Shown: piece by piece, positions 1-13,400 of the stretch
Numbering within the stretch: position 1 is the first letter of the stretch
How the letters are laid out: each line of letters opens with the position of its first letter
NCBI RefSeq assembly: GCF_012273895.1
Contig: NC_052106.1
Coordinates: 5,456,001 to 5,520,000, forward strand
DNA length: 64,000 nt
Direction of reading: 5' to 3'
From: Zerene cesonia
Taxonomy: Eukaryota > Arthropoda > Insecta > Lepidoptera > Pieridae
Notes under the pieces: generated by a model
Told to the model about the DNA's origin: nothing
Databases searched by the model: none
Seen by the model: only the letters and a program-made list of their open reading frames with translations
Translations under genes and position numbers: made by a program

Positions 1-1302
1 GCTAAAATTTTGACATTGCTATATTTTTTAATTGCGCTTGCTGAGAAGTTTAAATTTTTCACAGCTCTAAGGGACAGTAGACATAGTGAATAAGTTAATA
101 TCATAGTCAGCAAAGGAGCTGATGGTTTCTCTGATGGTAAGCGTTATTATCGCCCATTAACATTTGCAGAGCTAACGTAAGGTTACTTGTAGGCCGTTTA
201 TAGGCCACCATAAGAGTTCATAACTCCACGTATTTTCTCACGTTTTCTCCACGCATTCGCAAAGATATTGAAAGACAGACGAACAGACGAAAAAGTTATT
301 CTATAAGGGTTTCGTCAATAATTTTTAATTTTATGGCATTTACTTGCTTCCATGCTTGTACATGAGAATCTTAGAGAATAGAAAGAAATTGATCCCGAGG
401 TAGGATGTGTCATGTGAATCCCCGTCAATCATCGTACTGAGGCAACGCGCGCCTGATCTCTCAGCAACCTATGATCCCGCCTGAGTAATCGAATTTCTTC
501 TGCTCCTTCGGTTATATGACTAAGGGACACCCCCTAATTCATGAACAGCTGTCATTGATGTTAGTAAATTATTGCCATATATGTCAAAAAAGCAGCAAAT
601 CAATAAGACACTTTCACTGGCCATACTTAAAAAAAATCTTAAAAAGATCAAGCATTCATAAAATTTATGACAACATAATTGATTGATTGGTTTATAATAA
701 ACAGTGAAAATGTACATGGATTGGTCGCTGGTGAGGATTAAAATACAGTTTGTATCCAACATTGTTCAAGTGTTCAACGCGTATCCGAACACAAGGACAC
801 GGCGCTCTTGAAGTTTTGATCTCGGAAACAAGACAAACTAGAAAGTTTGACGTTTAGCAGTTATGTGTTGCGTATACAAGTGGCGTTAGGAGGCCGCTAG
901 CCCCTTTCTGTGATTTAGTTATATTTTTAAATTAAATTTTACATTGCGTGTATAAATTACACCATCGTTAAAAATAAATTTGTAAGTGTATACGTTGAAT
1001 CCTAAAAAACATATAAAGAACATAAAATATTTCGTTAATAATATAGTTACTTAGTTAAAAATTTAGATCCGGAAACCTACTTATTATTTATCATCGAATA
1101 GTATATGGTATAGATCGCTGGTCTTAAAGTTAAATTTATAAATAAGGAGAGATGGAGTAAATGCAGTTTTAAGTACATATCCAATTATAGTTCTAATTGC
1201 CATTGTTACAGGTGAACGGTATCCTTACGAATGACAATCGCGTGTTGAAGTTGACATGTGGCAATAAAATAAACTTTCCTAAAGCTAAATTATTTTTTTA
1301 AA
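1..1302. other. 5' flank of the GalNAc-transferase gene
   Basis: AT-rich sequence with no coding region I can support. It should hold the promoter and any 5' untranslated exon of the gene that starts at 1303. A possible 3' splice site (TTGTTACAG followed by GTGAAC, near 1210) could begin the exon that carries the start codon, but no transcript evidence is visible here. Confidence 0.4.
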
Positions 1303-1455
1303 ATGTTTAGAAGTAAAATAAGGATACACACATGTCGCATAATCCTTCTTACATCCCTGGTGTGGTTGTTGGTGGATGTAGCTATTCTCACTTTATATTC
1401 CGACTGTTTCGGCGATGGATGCAATAAGAAAACAACAAACGAATATGGCATTAGT
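1303..1455 (+). CDS. Pgant5: Pgant5 exon 1: start codon, cytoplasmic tail and signal-anchor
   Basis: Encodes residues 1-51. A short basic N-terminus (MFRSKIRIHTC) precedes a hydrophobic segment of about 20 residues (ILLTSLVWLLVDVAILTL), the type II Golgi anchor expected of this family. The exon ends in phase 0 at a GTAAGT donor. This ATG is chosen because it sets the basic tail directly before the anchor. Confidence 0.85.
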
Positions 1456-4400
1456 GTAAGTATCAAATAAGTATATTTATAAAAATAATAATGAGATAAA
1501 ACGTGCTTTGCTTTTACAAATTGTAAATCATTGATTAGGGCCCTACACTTTTCCTTTTATTCAGGGTGCTTTTATTGAAAATTATTGAATCCACCAAATA
1601 ATACATCCTTGTGCTTATATGCCATCTAGCTTAATTCATAATAGAAATGATTATGTATATCACAAATGTCTCTCAGGATATGGTAGAACTGAAGGGTAAA
1701 AAAGCTGCAATAGCAGCTGGCTTGCAAAGGGATATAGCTGATGATGACACAAATATTGAAGAGAATGAGGTGGAGTCAGATGTTGGTGAGGATGGTCTGA
1801 ACCTGCCTCCATATCCAAGATCTAGACTGAAGAGATGGAAGCGTGTTTCACCTATTAAAGCCCAAGGAGATTCTCCTGGTGAAATGGGTAAGGTACACCA
1901 TTTGTATTTGAAAGTTTGATCTGATCATTTGATTGTTTTTAATTCTTATAGATTTAAAAATTGAAGTGACTCATCTCTTTTTTTCTTGTTTACATTCAAT
2001 TATTTACTTTACACATTAGTTCTTATTTAAACTTTTATTTATTCATATGGGTTTAATTGTTCTAGCTAATTAAGTATATTGAATAGATAATTTGAAATGA
2101 CAAATCTTTTGCTGCAGGCAAGGCTGTAAACATTCCAATTGAGCAAGAGAAGGTGATGTTGGACAAATTTCAGGAGAATCAATTTAATTTAATGGCAAGT
2201 GACATGATCTCATTAAATAGATCATTGACTGATGTGAGATTTGAAAAGTGAGTAACTTTATTATTATCTTATATTCTATTTTTGTAATTAGGAAATAAAT
2301 TTTATATATCTCTAATTTTATTTGGTAAATTGATAAGTTTTAATTATTTTTCTATTTTGATGTGATTGTATGTAATTTTTTATAAGTCTTAATGTTTTAA
2401 CACTAAAAATGCAGTCAATTTTGATGGATAACATATAATTAACAATTAAAAATGGTACAAGCTAGTTTTTTTGATGATAACTCATGAAAAACAAAACACA
2501 GGCACCTGTGTAAATAAAAAAATACGAAAATCAAACAAAAAAAAAAAATTAGACCTATTGTATTTTAAGCAATTTTATGATACCTGGATTTTGAAATAAA
2601 TTTAAACCATAGCAAAAGTTTTCATTTTTGAATCTTATCAGTATTATCTAGATATTATTTTTACATAGATGCAAAGATAAGCCATACCCAGAATTGCTGC
2701 CAACCACAAGTGTGGTGATAGTGTTTCACAATGAAGCGTGGTCAACTCTGATTAGAACTGTATGGAGTACAATAAATAGATCACCTCGTCCTCTACTCAA
2801 GGAGATTATATTAGTTGATGATGCTAGTGAAAAAGGTAAGATGAAAATTGTATGAAGCTTATATGTTGGTACATTTAAATGAATAGGTGTTGTTTTTTTT
2901 GATTGATGAAAGTTTACAGTGATGGTTTTTTAAGTTTTTTTTTAGATTTTTTGAATTAATAATTAAATTCTACATTACTTTCTTTATGTTGGCAATTTAG
3001 GTATATCTCTTTCACACTGTTTGCGAGTGGATGAACTCAAACTCAAACATTTTTCAATTAGTAATTTTTTTTAAGTCAGTTCACTGGATAAAAGTAAACT
3101 CATAAACTTCTACGAATATTTCTTACGTGATACTATTGTGTTACACTAATATGAATAATGCATGATAAAATTAAAAAGAAATGTTTACTAATAATAAAAT
3201 TGTATTTCATAAATTTTTTAATTCATAAAACATCAATTACTTATATGCTCAAGTGCATGTTTTGTAAATAATAATAAAAAAAAATTGTTCAAAAATATTT
3301 TCATTTTTTTTTTATTCAATATAACCTATGATAAAACTATTAGCACTATCCTTACATACATATAAATTTTGTTTATTTACATGGCGTTTCGATCCCTAGA
3401 ACATTTAGGTAAGAAGCTAGAGGACTACATAAAGACACTGCCCGTACCAACGAGGTTGTTCCGTACTGAAAATCGTTCGGGACTCATCAGGGCTCGGTTG
3501 CTTGGCGCGAAACACGTTAAGGGCGACGTTATCACCTTCCTTGACGCGCATTGTGAATGTACTGGTGAGTTGATTTTTTTTGTCTTTTGTTGTGTCGATT
3601 CGATGATTTTAATCCTCAAAGGAGGTCTGTCCTTTTTTACGTACTTTTATAAGCTTCACCTAGATGTTTGTATGCTTGTATAAAACTAACTCATTTAGAC
3701 TCGATTTTGACCCACAATTTAAACCGGCACATTTAGGTACTTCAAACTTTGTACACTTATCAAGAGCAAGTGATAGTTCTTACAATAATTTCATGAGTTT
3801 ATTATATTCTATCTTTATAGCTGGTTTTTTTAAACTATACTTATTATTCATTAGAATGCCGGTTTTATGAGAAATGTCATTCATAGACTTGATTATTCTC
3901 GTATAAAATGATATAGGTAAACGTATCGACGTGTAGGCGTAAAAATAAATTTCTATACCGGAATATAATGTGCATCAGGTATATATTTGAGTCACGTTTT
4001 TGTATGTGAATCATATTTTATAATGATTAAACTCTTAAAAAATGAATGCTGTATGTGTGCCAAATGTCATTCATGATTCAAGACAGAGAATGAATGCGTA
4101 AGAAACATTTTAACTTTCACTATAGTTTATTTATTATATTAATATCGTTTTTATTGGGTATTTACATTATTTTTGAATATCCGTAAAAAATTTCCCTCGT
4201 ATCACTCAGTTTAAGCAAGTTGTGTTGTCTATCTCAAAATATAATAAATATTCATATAAAATCAATAGGGAGAGCACTATAAATCCAATAATGAAATCGT
4301 TCTTAACCGTCGTTCCTAATAAAGTAAATTATATTAGAAATAAATTTCGAAACAAATACAAGACTTGATTTTTACTTTTGTTATTTTTAGTTTAAAGCGT

Positions 4401-7400
4401 TGTATTCTTCTGTTCATTCCCCTGTTAGATGTGGATGATCTGACGACGCACTAATTATTCAATAACACTTTTTTACGCATTCGATTGTTCATACATAATA
4501 CATAATGTATACGCATCGAGAATTCAATGCAAATCACAATGCTATCTTGTCTCGTTGTAAGGCCATATTAACAGCGTTGGAGATTTAATTGTAGGAAAAT
4601 GCCTTTAGTTACGTAAGTTTTAGAAATGGGCTTGTTAGACGTTAGCAAAATATTTAATTCTGTAATAATCCATACTCTATACTAATTTAAGGATGAGATA
4701 AATATATGTTTTCGGGACGAGCGGTTTTATATTATAACCAGCTGCGCCCCGCGGTTTCACCCGCGTAAGTCCGTATCCCGTAGGAATAACGGGATAAAAA
4801 GTTGCCTATATGTTATTCCGGTTGTGCGGTTGTCTACGTACCAAATTTCATTGCAATCGGTTCAGTAGTTTTTGCCTGAAAGAGCAACAAACACACACAC
4901 ACATCCTTACAAATTTCGCATTTATAATAGTAGTATTAGGATATGATTATATAGCGGAGGAAATTTCACCACTTACATTATTTCTGAGTAATAATGACTA
5001 TATCCTATGAATATTTTAAGAATTATCAATATGAATATTTATTCACGGACATACACGAAGACATTTGTAAGACTATGAGCCAGTGAATGTGGGCTTAGTA
5101 ATTATTAATTTATTTACTTATGTTTACAAACAGTTATTTGTATCGTCACAGGCCGTAGCTTATTATTTCCCTATTTAAAATTTTCGTATTGACGCCGAGT
5201 ATACGTATATGGTATTGCGACGTATTTCCTATTTTCATTAGAGTTTAAACATCTTCAGAAATTAGGTATAATAACTGAACTGCTTACAATAACATATTAA
5301 GGTGGCTTTTGTGAATATACAGCTATGTCTACAAATGTACAATGTTGTTACAAATACTTAGTGTCGAAAATAATATTTTCACAGAAATTTCCTAAACGGA
5401 AGTAAATAGTTTCAAACGTAAAACGGATGCACGATTTAATTCAATCAATTGTTACAATATAACTCGTGCATTCGACGAATTTATAAAAATGAACGGTAAA
5501 ATTATTGTATTTCGAATATTGTCACCTAGAAAAGAGCCGTCTCGGGCCTCGGCGCAAGTTTATCGGGTGTCCATTAGCGTAATTAGCAAGAAGCGAGTGC
5601 TGAGAGAAAGCAATGTGCTTTTGACACATAAATGAGATCGCCTTGTGCGCTGTACTGTATGCATCTTTTCGTTCAGATAATCGAGCCAAATGATAACACA
5701 TTTTGTTCTCATCTTCGTAGTTTGTATTAATATTATCAGTAGATTGTCTAATATCCATGTTTACTAATATTATAAAGCTGAAGATTACGTTTGGCTTAGC
5801 GCGCTAATTTCATGAATAACTGATTAGATTTAAAATACATTTCACCGGATAAACGTAGAGAGTAGAAAAGACATATACAGAATGACATATTATAGCCTAT
5901 GTACATGTTTTTATTCTTGTTATGTCGCATCGACCCACGCGAAGTTGGGGCTATAAGCTAGTATTAAATAATATACATTTATTATTACGGGATTGGCAAA
6001 ATAATTAACTCTATTATTACTTAAAATCGATCATATTTTTTTGCGAAATAACACCGCTTACAAATATATCACAACACCGTATTACGATGAAAGTATTAAA
6101 GATTAATTGCTTCGTTAATGATAATTGCTGTCGGATTTTTACTGGCGGACGTTGAAATAAAATGTAAATCAAACTATTAGACGCTCTTATATCTAATTTA
6201 ATGATTGTGTTACTCATAGTGCGATATCCTCTTATTCCGTTCCGTACCGTTTCATTTTATTATTGTTTTTTACTGTAGAATCATTTCAATAATTTATAAT
6301 ACAATCGATTACGTTTATGTATTAAAAATACTTGCTTCGACGGTGACACTGTTATTGATTTAATATTTTTATCGTTTAATGGATCGTGTATACAAATGTT
6401 TGGCGATGTTTTTGATATTAAGATACGGCCAAGTACGATTAAAACACAATTATGTCGATCTTTTGTACGATAAGGATTGTGCTCTACTTTGATTTTACGT
6501 TTAAAAATAATAAGGTAAAATCATATGTAAAATTATTTGTATCTTTTTTATTTTAGTGTGTCTCGTTTGGTTTCGACACGTTACGACTGAAAATACTGGC
6601 AACGTTTCATTCTCTTCTACTAATTAGTTTTTTTAAACGTGTCTAACCTATATAATAAAAAGTTTATTTAACTTATAGGATAAACTAGCTCTTCGCTCAG
6701 GCTTCGCTCGTGTGCGTATGTGTTATTTCTTCGTGTTGTTCATATTTCGTTTTATTACTACGAGTAGGGATTGCGATAGTGTTTCATAGTTCGTAACTAA
6801 TTAAACTTATAACTAGATTCATATAAAGTCATAAATATAGTTACGATAAGGACACCAAACAACTCCACACTGTCCTTTATCTAGCCTAGAGCGTTATGTT
6901 GCATTTTATCTTGTCCTACTACACTTATTATTAATATCGGTGTAGGTGCGAGGCTTCGATAACGTCAAATATATGTAATAGTTCGGAGTTTATGGAGATA
7001 TGTTACTGATTTTTGCACAAACAACTGATCTGTATGACATTTGGCGCGATGTTGGATTATAGTACATAAGTTTTAGACTTCTAATATGTTATTTATTTAT
7101 CTGATGCCGCGGATTATTTGTTTTATCGTAAATTTGAGTGTTCTTACATACGTAGTGGTTTCATTGCAAGTGTCAACTAGGTATATATGGAAATATTTTG
7201 TTTGAAAACGTTGAAATAATTTATAGAATATATGTACTATGTTGAAATACATTACGGTACACAATCATCAGTGTTACGATTTATGTTAAAACTAATAAAT
7301 AGCTCTGCTTTTATCATAAATTTTTGGTGTAGCTGAATTTTTGTAATGACATGATAAGAGACGTTGATTCACTTCATTAGGAATTACTTTTCATTTGTTT

Positions 7401-10400
7401 TTGAGTTATTAGAATTGATTAAACATGATACGAAACGTAGTTAAAAATAAGTGAAAAACATGCCTTAATGATGTTAACTAAATTATCTCACTTGTTGTTA
7501 TACATTTTATATATGGAATTATGGAATTTTTTAAAGTCTGGAGATCCTTATCAGTATAATAAGATAAACTCATGAATTTATTGAATTGTCATCGATACTT
7601 GACAAGTGTACAAAGTTTGAATTGAATTGAGTCTAAATGAGTCGTTTACATACAAACTTACAGGCTAGTATAAGTAGGTATGCTAACAAAAATGAATCAT
7701 CGTGTAGATATTATAATTTGTTTGAGTTTTATTACAATCATATTTCTTTATTCTAGTTCTCTTTTGTTTTATTTGTTTTATTAGATGTTATGAGGTAAAT
7801 GTTAATATAATATACCTCTTATATGTTTTATCCTTCAATATGTAGGATTTTAGGGCGACGAAACTACTAATTTTTATAACATGCTAGACGCCCGGATATC
7901 AAGATTCCTGTTTTATACAAAGGGGAAACGGGATAGAAAGTATCCTATCACCCATGTCAGCTCATACCCTGTCTGCATACCAAATTTCATCAAAATCCGT
8001 TCAGTAGTTTCAGCGTGATTGAAGGACAAACTTCCAAACAAACTTTCACATTTATAATATTAGTGTGATTCCAAGCAAATAAAGGTTGTACTATTTAATT
8101 ATTGTGGGAGTCGAGCACGTTATTGAGGGAGTCGAGCACACTTCGGCACGAATTGGGCCAGCTCGCAACGGGAAGTACCACATCCCCACAGAAAACCGGC
8201 GTGAAATAGTGGCATGCCACTGTGTTTCGTCCGGTGAGTTGGGGAGCCGGAGGCCCGTTTCCTTTTCCTCGCTTTCCCAGTCCATTCCTTCTTTCCAGTC
8301 GTTAACCTTTTCCTTTTCCCTTACCCCAAAAAAGCGGTCAGCGCATTCGCAGAGCCACGACAGGCGACCCACCAGCTCAGTTGCCCGCTATGACATAATA
8401 AAAAAAGAGTATTAAATAAATGAGTTATATTTGTCAACAGAGGGTTGGCTAGAGCCGCTACTGGCCAGAATAGTGGAAGACAGATCGACAGTGGTGTGTC
8501 CGATCATAGACGTTATCTCGGATACAACGTTTGAATACATACAGGCATCCGACATGACTTGGGGCGGCTTCAATTGGAAACTCAACTTCAGATGGTGAGT
8601 GGGCAATTGACATCGCTCGCTCATTGGAGCGCCCGATGTTTTTAATTAAGGGTTACGTTTGAGAGGGCGCTCGGACGTTTCGTGTATAAGTATTTGATTT
8701 CATCTTTTTTTTTCGTATATTTTTATTAGTGTGTGTATTTGTGTGTGTGTGTGTGTGAATTTTCCGAAGGATACTTATATTTAAGAAGTTTTCTTCGTAC
8801 TTTGGGACTATCCGATTATTATGTTTATGGGTTCATTAACTTATAATGATTAAATTGAAATAAATAAAGCAGAAATATATGGAAATATTTATATACAGAA
8901 CTGGAAATTTATTTTTTTTGGTATTAATTCTCAAACAATCTCAAATATTTATTTATTACATTAAACTTCTTGTAGAAGCACATTTAAGTGGTCATAAATG
9001 TTTAATAGTTTTAACATTTATTACCTATTAAAATAAGTAATATTAGCGTTATTTATATAAAAAATGAAATAAAACAAACAGTATCGTATATTTTCACGTA
9101 CAAATTAAATGCACGACTTGAGCGTATAATGTACCGTGTGATAAGCCTGTTTATTTAATCTGCATCACATATCAGAAGGTCAATATAATTTCTCTACTCG
9201 CATTGCAGTGCACTGTGGCAAATTATAAAAATCAACACTGATTAAACTATTCGACTCGATCGTGTGTACCGCAAGGGACTATAGTATAAGGGGTTAGGTC
9301 CTTAAATATACATAACAAACAATTTACAATCGAATAACTTAGTACAATCATTATATTGAAAAATTTTACGACACCAGTACAATGATAAAAAAGCAATATG
9401 AAAGATTTTATAATCATTTTTATATTGTTTAAGTAAGAAAATAGTTGGTAAATCGGAAATAATAAATCCTATAGAATGTTACATGCAGCATCTATGGCCA
9501 GGCAGCAAGCAGCAAGGTTGAAGCGATCGTAACTCATGATTGTTTTGCTTGCGTAACCCGCGTCTCCCATTGTTCGCGTTTTTTAAAGTGAACATAGTCC
9601 AATTATTTGTTCAAGTACCGCTGCTTGATTTAATGACACCCTTGACGCGTTTCGGGTGAAGCGATATGCATTTATACAAAGTAATTTATAATCACGGTTC
9701 ACGCTTAGTGCAAAATTAAATCGGTAGACGTGTACATGAGCTCACCTGTCACTGATGTAAGGGCGTGGAGAACCAATGATATATGAATTGATAATGGTCG
9801 TGATTCAATATCTTGTGGTTTATCAAGAATAAATAACGGGTAGGTAAAAACGGTCTTTTCTTGCATTTTTATTACCGTTACACTTGTGTTTTTCAACCGA
9901 CTTCAAAAAAGAAGGAGGCTATCAGTTCGATTGTATTTTTTGTCTTCGTTACCTCACGGCTTTATACTGAGTGAACCGATTTTTATGATTCTTATTATAT
10001 TTGAAAGCTGGTGGGAATTTGTATTAAGCTCTTAATAAATTATCTATATCTTTCAAATAGACAATTGGAATTTCCAATAATGTTAAATCGTGGAAATTCA
10101 ATAGCTTAATCCTATCAGAATTAATCAATTACCATTGTTGAGGTTTCCATAATCTAATTAAAAAAAAAACCCATACAATTCTATCGCGGTATTGTGTCTG
10201 TAATCTTAATGAACATAGCCAGTGATAAATGTGTTAATTCGTTAGATATTTATCACTTTTTATATTGTTAGACGTTATTAATTAGCATCGAAAGTGTTAG
10301 ATATTTCATTGTCTTCATATGGCTCTAAGATTGGTTAGGTTTTGTTGATTTTCAAGGAGATTTGCTTCTTATTTTTTCCTCTTGTTGCTTTATCACTCAA

Positions 10401-13400
10401 GGTTGTAATAGCTCTTCGTTTTAATCACCTTGGTACTTTTCCACCATTTGTTATGATTATTATTGTTTCTCTGCCTATTAAAAACATATGTATATTTTCG
10501 TAATTTACTAATTTTCTTAGACTTACGTCTTTGCTACAATTATTGGACGAAGTTTCTTGGTTTTTTTTTCAATTGCTATGCAAAAATATCACGACGCTAT
10601 AAAAGTACTTAATGACCAGCAAATGTGAGTCGTAATTGCTCCAACGCATATTATCATCAAATAATAGAAAATTGGTAATTATGACGTATCAGTCATGCAT
10701 TACAATCACGTGCTTCATGGTCGAACAGGTTCCTTTGATAAACGTCTTTTATGTTTATGGGACACCGTGCGGCGATTAAAGAGTTTAAATCGTTATTTTA
10801 TAAGTCACATCGAACCTGTTTTTAAGTATGCACTTCCCGTATTTAACGGTGGTTGCGCAGTTTGAAAGTCAATAAATTAAATGCATACTTCTAGTCTAAT
10901 TTAGACATTTATTTATTCAAGGAGACTAATTCAAAAAGTGCTTTTGAATCGTCATATATAGAACATAGTTTTACCATTTACCAACGGTTCGAAAAGCAGT
11001 TTCTATGCAGAAGAGCAGGCAAAAAAGTCTGTAGCTGCTCTTTTAAAATAAAAACAGTTAGCAAATATGTATTTTGATCTGAATTAAAAAAAAATGATAT
11101 GTATATGATACGCATGGTTTCATAATCCTAATGAAAATGATACTATTTATACAAAAAAAACGTTATAATGGATTAGAAATACAGCTTTACTGTGCACAGA
11201 GATAAGTCCAAAATCTAACAACTTAGCCGCCTGACGAGTGCCAGTAGATTTTCCTCTGATATATAAATATAGAAATGAAACTATGTATTTAAAAATTCAT
11301 TACAAAATGTTAACTTCATTCCTCCACGTTTAATGATCGTTTCCAAGTAGATGGGTCTGTCCATCTACATTAATTAACACTTTTCACTCGTTCATAAATA
11401 TTATTTTCTGAGCCCACTATCTCGCGAGATTTCATTCATATCTGTCTTATAATAATAATCATAACGCTCTAGGTCAATTGCTTTGTTAGATTCGTCTTTA
11501 ACTTTTAATTTTGAGTGCTCGTTTGATCTTGTTTCCTTCAACGAACCAATTTAATGAAAGTAAAACGATAAAACCTAGTATCAATGATAAATATGGTTCG
11601 GGACCGGTTCGCGGAGGTGTTACGTCAATGTGCATGTTGGCCGTGACTCCGAAGAGTCTAGTAAAGTTGAAAGACCCGTTATATACTATTTGTACTTTAA
11701 AATCTTTGGTACTTTGAAATTCCCGTCTAACGTTCGATTTTTATTTTCAATAGGTCAATATTCGCGATTGGAACCATTGAAGGTTATGCGCTATGATTCA
11801 ATATTATTGTGAATTTCATTGCAGATTAAATATTTACAATCAATCGCTTTGTTGGCATGTGGAAAAGTTTTCAAGTTATTATTTCAATTTCATTGTACGC
11901 ACAATTTCAATGATATTTTTAGAATAATTAACTCTTATCGATTGATTGATATCCAATTAAATTTCTTAGAATTTCCCTTTTATGAATAGGTACGTAGTTA
12001 TGATTCGATATGACTTATAATCAATCAAGTAGGTACTTAATAAGTGTAAATTACTCATTCCTTCATTGCGTTAATGCGATTTTCGTCAATTTGTTTATCG
12101 GAAAATAAAAAAGAATCCATGTTTATGACATGTCGAGATTGTTGATAGCTGATAAAACATATTTGATGTCTCGATTACCGAAATTGCGGGCTGGTTTGAA
12201 TAAAATCATACTTGTTCATAGTTCGATTCTGTGGGTTTATCAAATAGTTTTCATTTAGGTCATGATATGATGACATCTGTGTTCTCTGTTCTTGACAATG
12301 TTTCGTAGATAGGTTTTTATGAAACTTGAGTATATATATAGTTACTTTAATATTCGATTGCAGCTTTAGATATCGTGTAATCGTATTTTGTTATCGCACG
12401 CACTCAGAAAATCGAAGATGAAAAAAAAATAATGATTTTGTTTAATCAATTATTGTGTAAATTTTAATCATATTTGTGTAAAACCTTTGTATTTAAGTCT
12501 TATCAGCATTTGTTTTATTGAAATTTACACCAATTTTGTTATACTTATTTTCGTTGTAATTTAAGCATAAAAAAACGTTGTTTGAGAAAACTGGTGTCTC
12601 AATAAGTAACATAAGATTTTGCATGTTAATTAGTTAGACTTGAGCGAACAAATATGTTTATTTTTATGGTTATGATAAGTATGACAAATTGTTTTGTACA
12701 AACAAGATAGTGACACGCTGTACCGCTTTGTACAGACGTGAAACATTTTACTACCGTTTAAGATAAATTTGATTACTTTCGCCAGGTTTTGAAATGGATT
12801 GTACTTTGAAAAAGTTAATAAAATTTCAGCCGCATGGAACGTGATATAATTAAACTGTAGCATATATTCATTGTCGTACGTAAATATTAAAATGATATTA
12901 AGCTGCGATCTCAAACCCAGGTACCGCGTACCAGAGCGTGAAATGGCGCGAAGGGGGGGCGACCGAACCGCGCCGTTGCGCACGCCCACCATGGCCGGCG
13001 GGCTCTTTGCGATAGATCGCGATTACTTCTACAAGATCGGCTCCTACGATGAAGGCATGGACATCTGGGGCGGGGAGAACCTTGAGATGAGCTTCAGGGT
13101 ATCGTATATGGCTTGATTACTTTTGCAGATGCGTTCTGATAATTATAATTGAATATATATGGTTTATTAATTATTACAACATTTAATTAAGGAATCTAAC
13201 TCGCGATGTATTTGGTCGTACTCTGTATTGGGTTAAGACTGAGCTAAGGGCAAGACCTGTTAGTTTGAACTTTGAACATTCATTGAATTGTGACACACTA
13301 AGTCACCTATTGCCTTTTCTTCTTAATATTTTCTATGTGTATTTCTAAATTGATAGTTACTAAGTACTTCTTTTGTGTAAAGTTCATCTTGTCCCAACTT

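Larger units (their letters stand above)
3565..8440. other. Pgant5 intron 5
   Basis: A 4.9-kb AT-rich intron. It holds a Helitron copy at 4738-4941, a short Helitron-like fragment near 5762-5790 (ACTAATATTATAAAG), a second Helitron-like element at 7884-8068 and a SINE-like element at 8106-8407. The rest shows no supportable feature. Confidence 0.6.

Noticed and set aside
3369..3683. A 104-codon frame with its own Met upstream of exon 5
   Set aside because: The conserved part is exon 5 (3400-3564); the Met lies in intron and the tail runs past the GTGAGT donor.
8086..8415. Frames on both strands at 8.1-8.4 kb
   Set aside because: They lie inside the SINE-like repeat and encode nothing recognisable.
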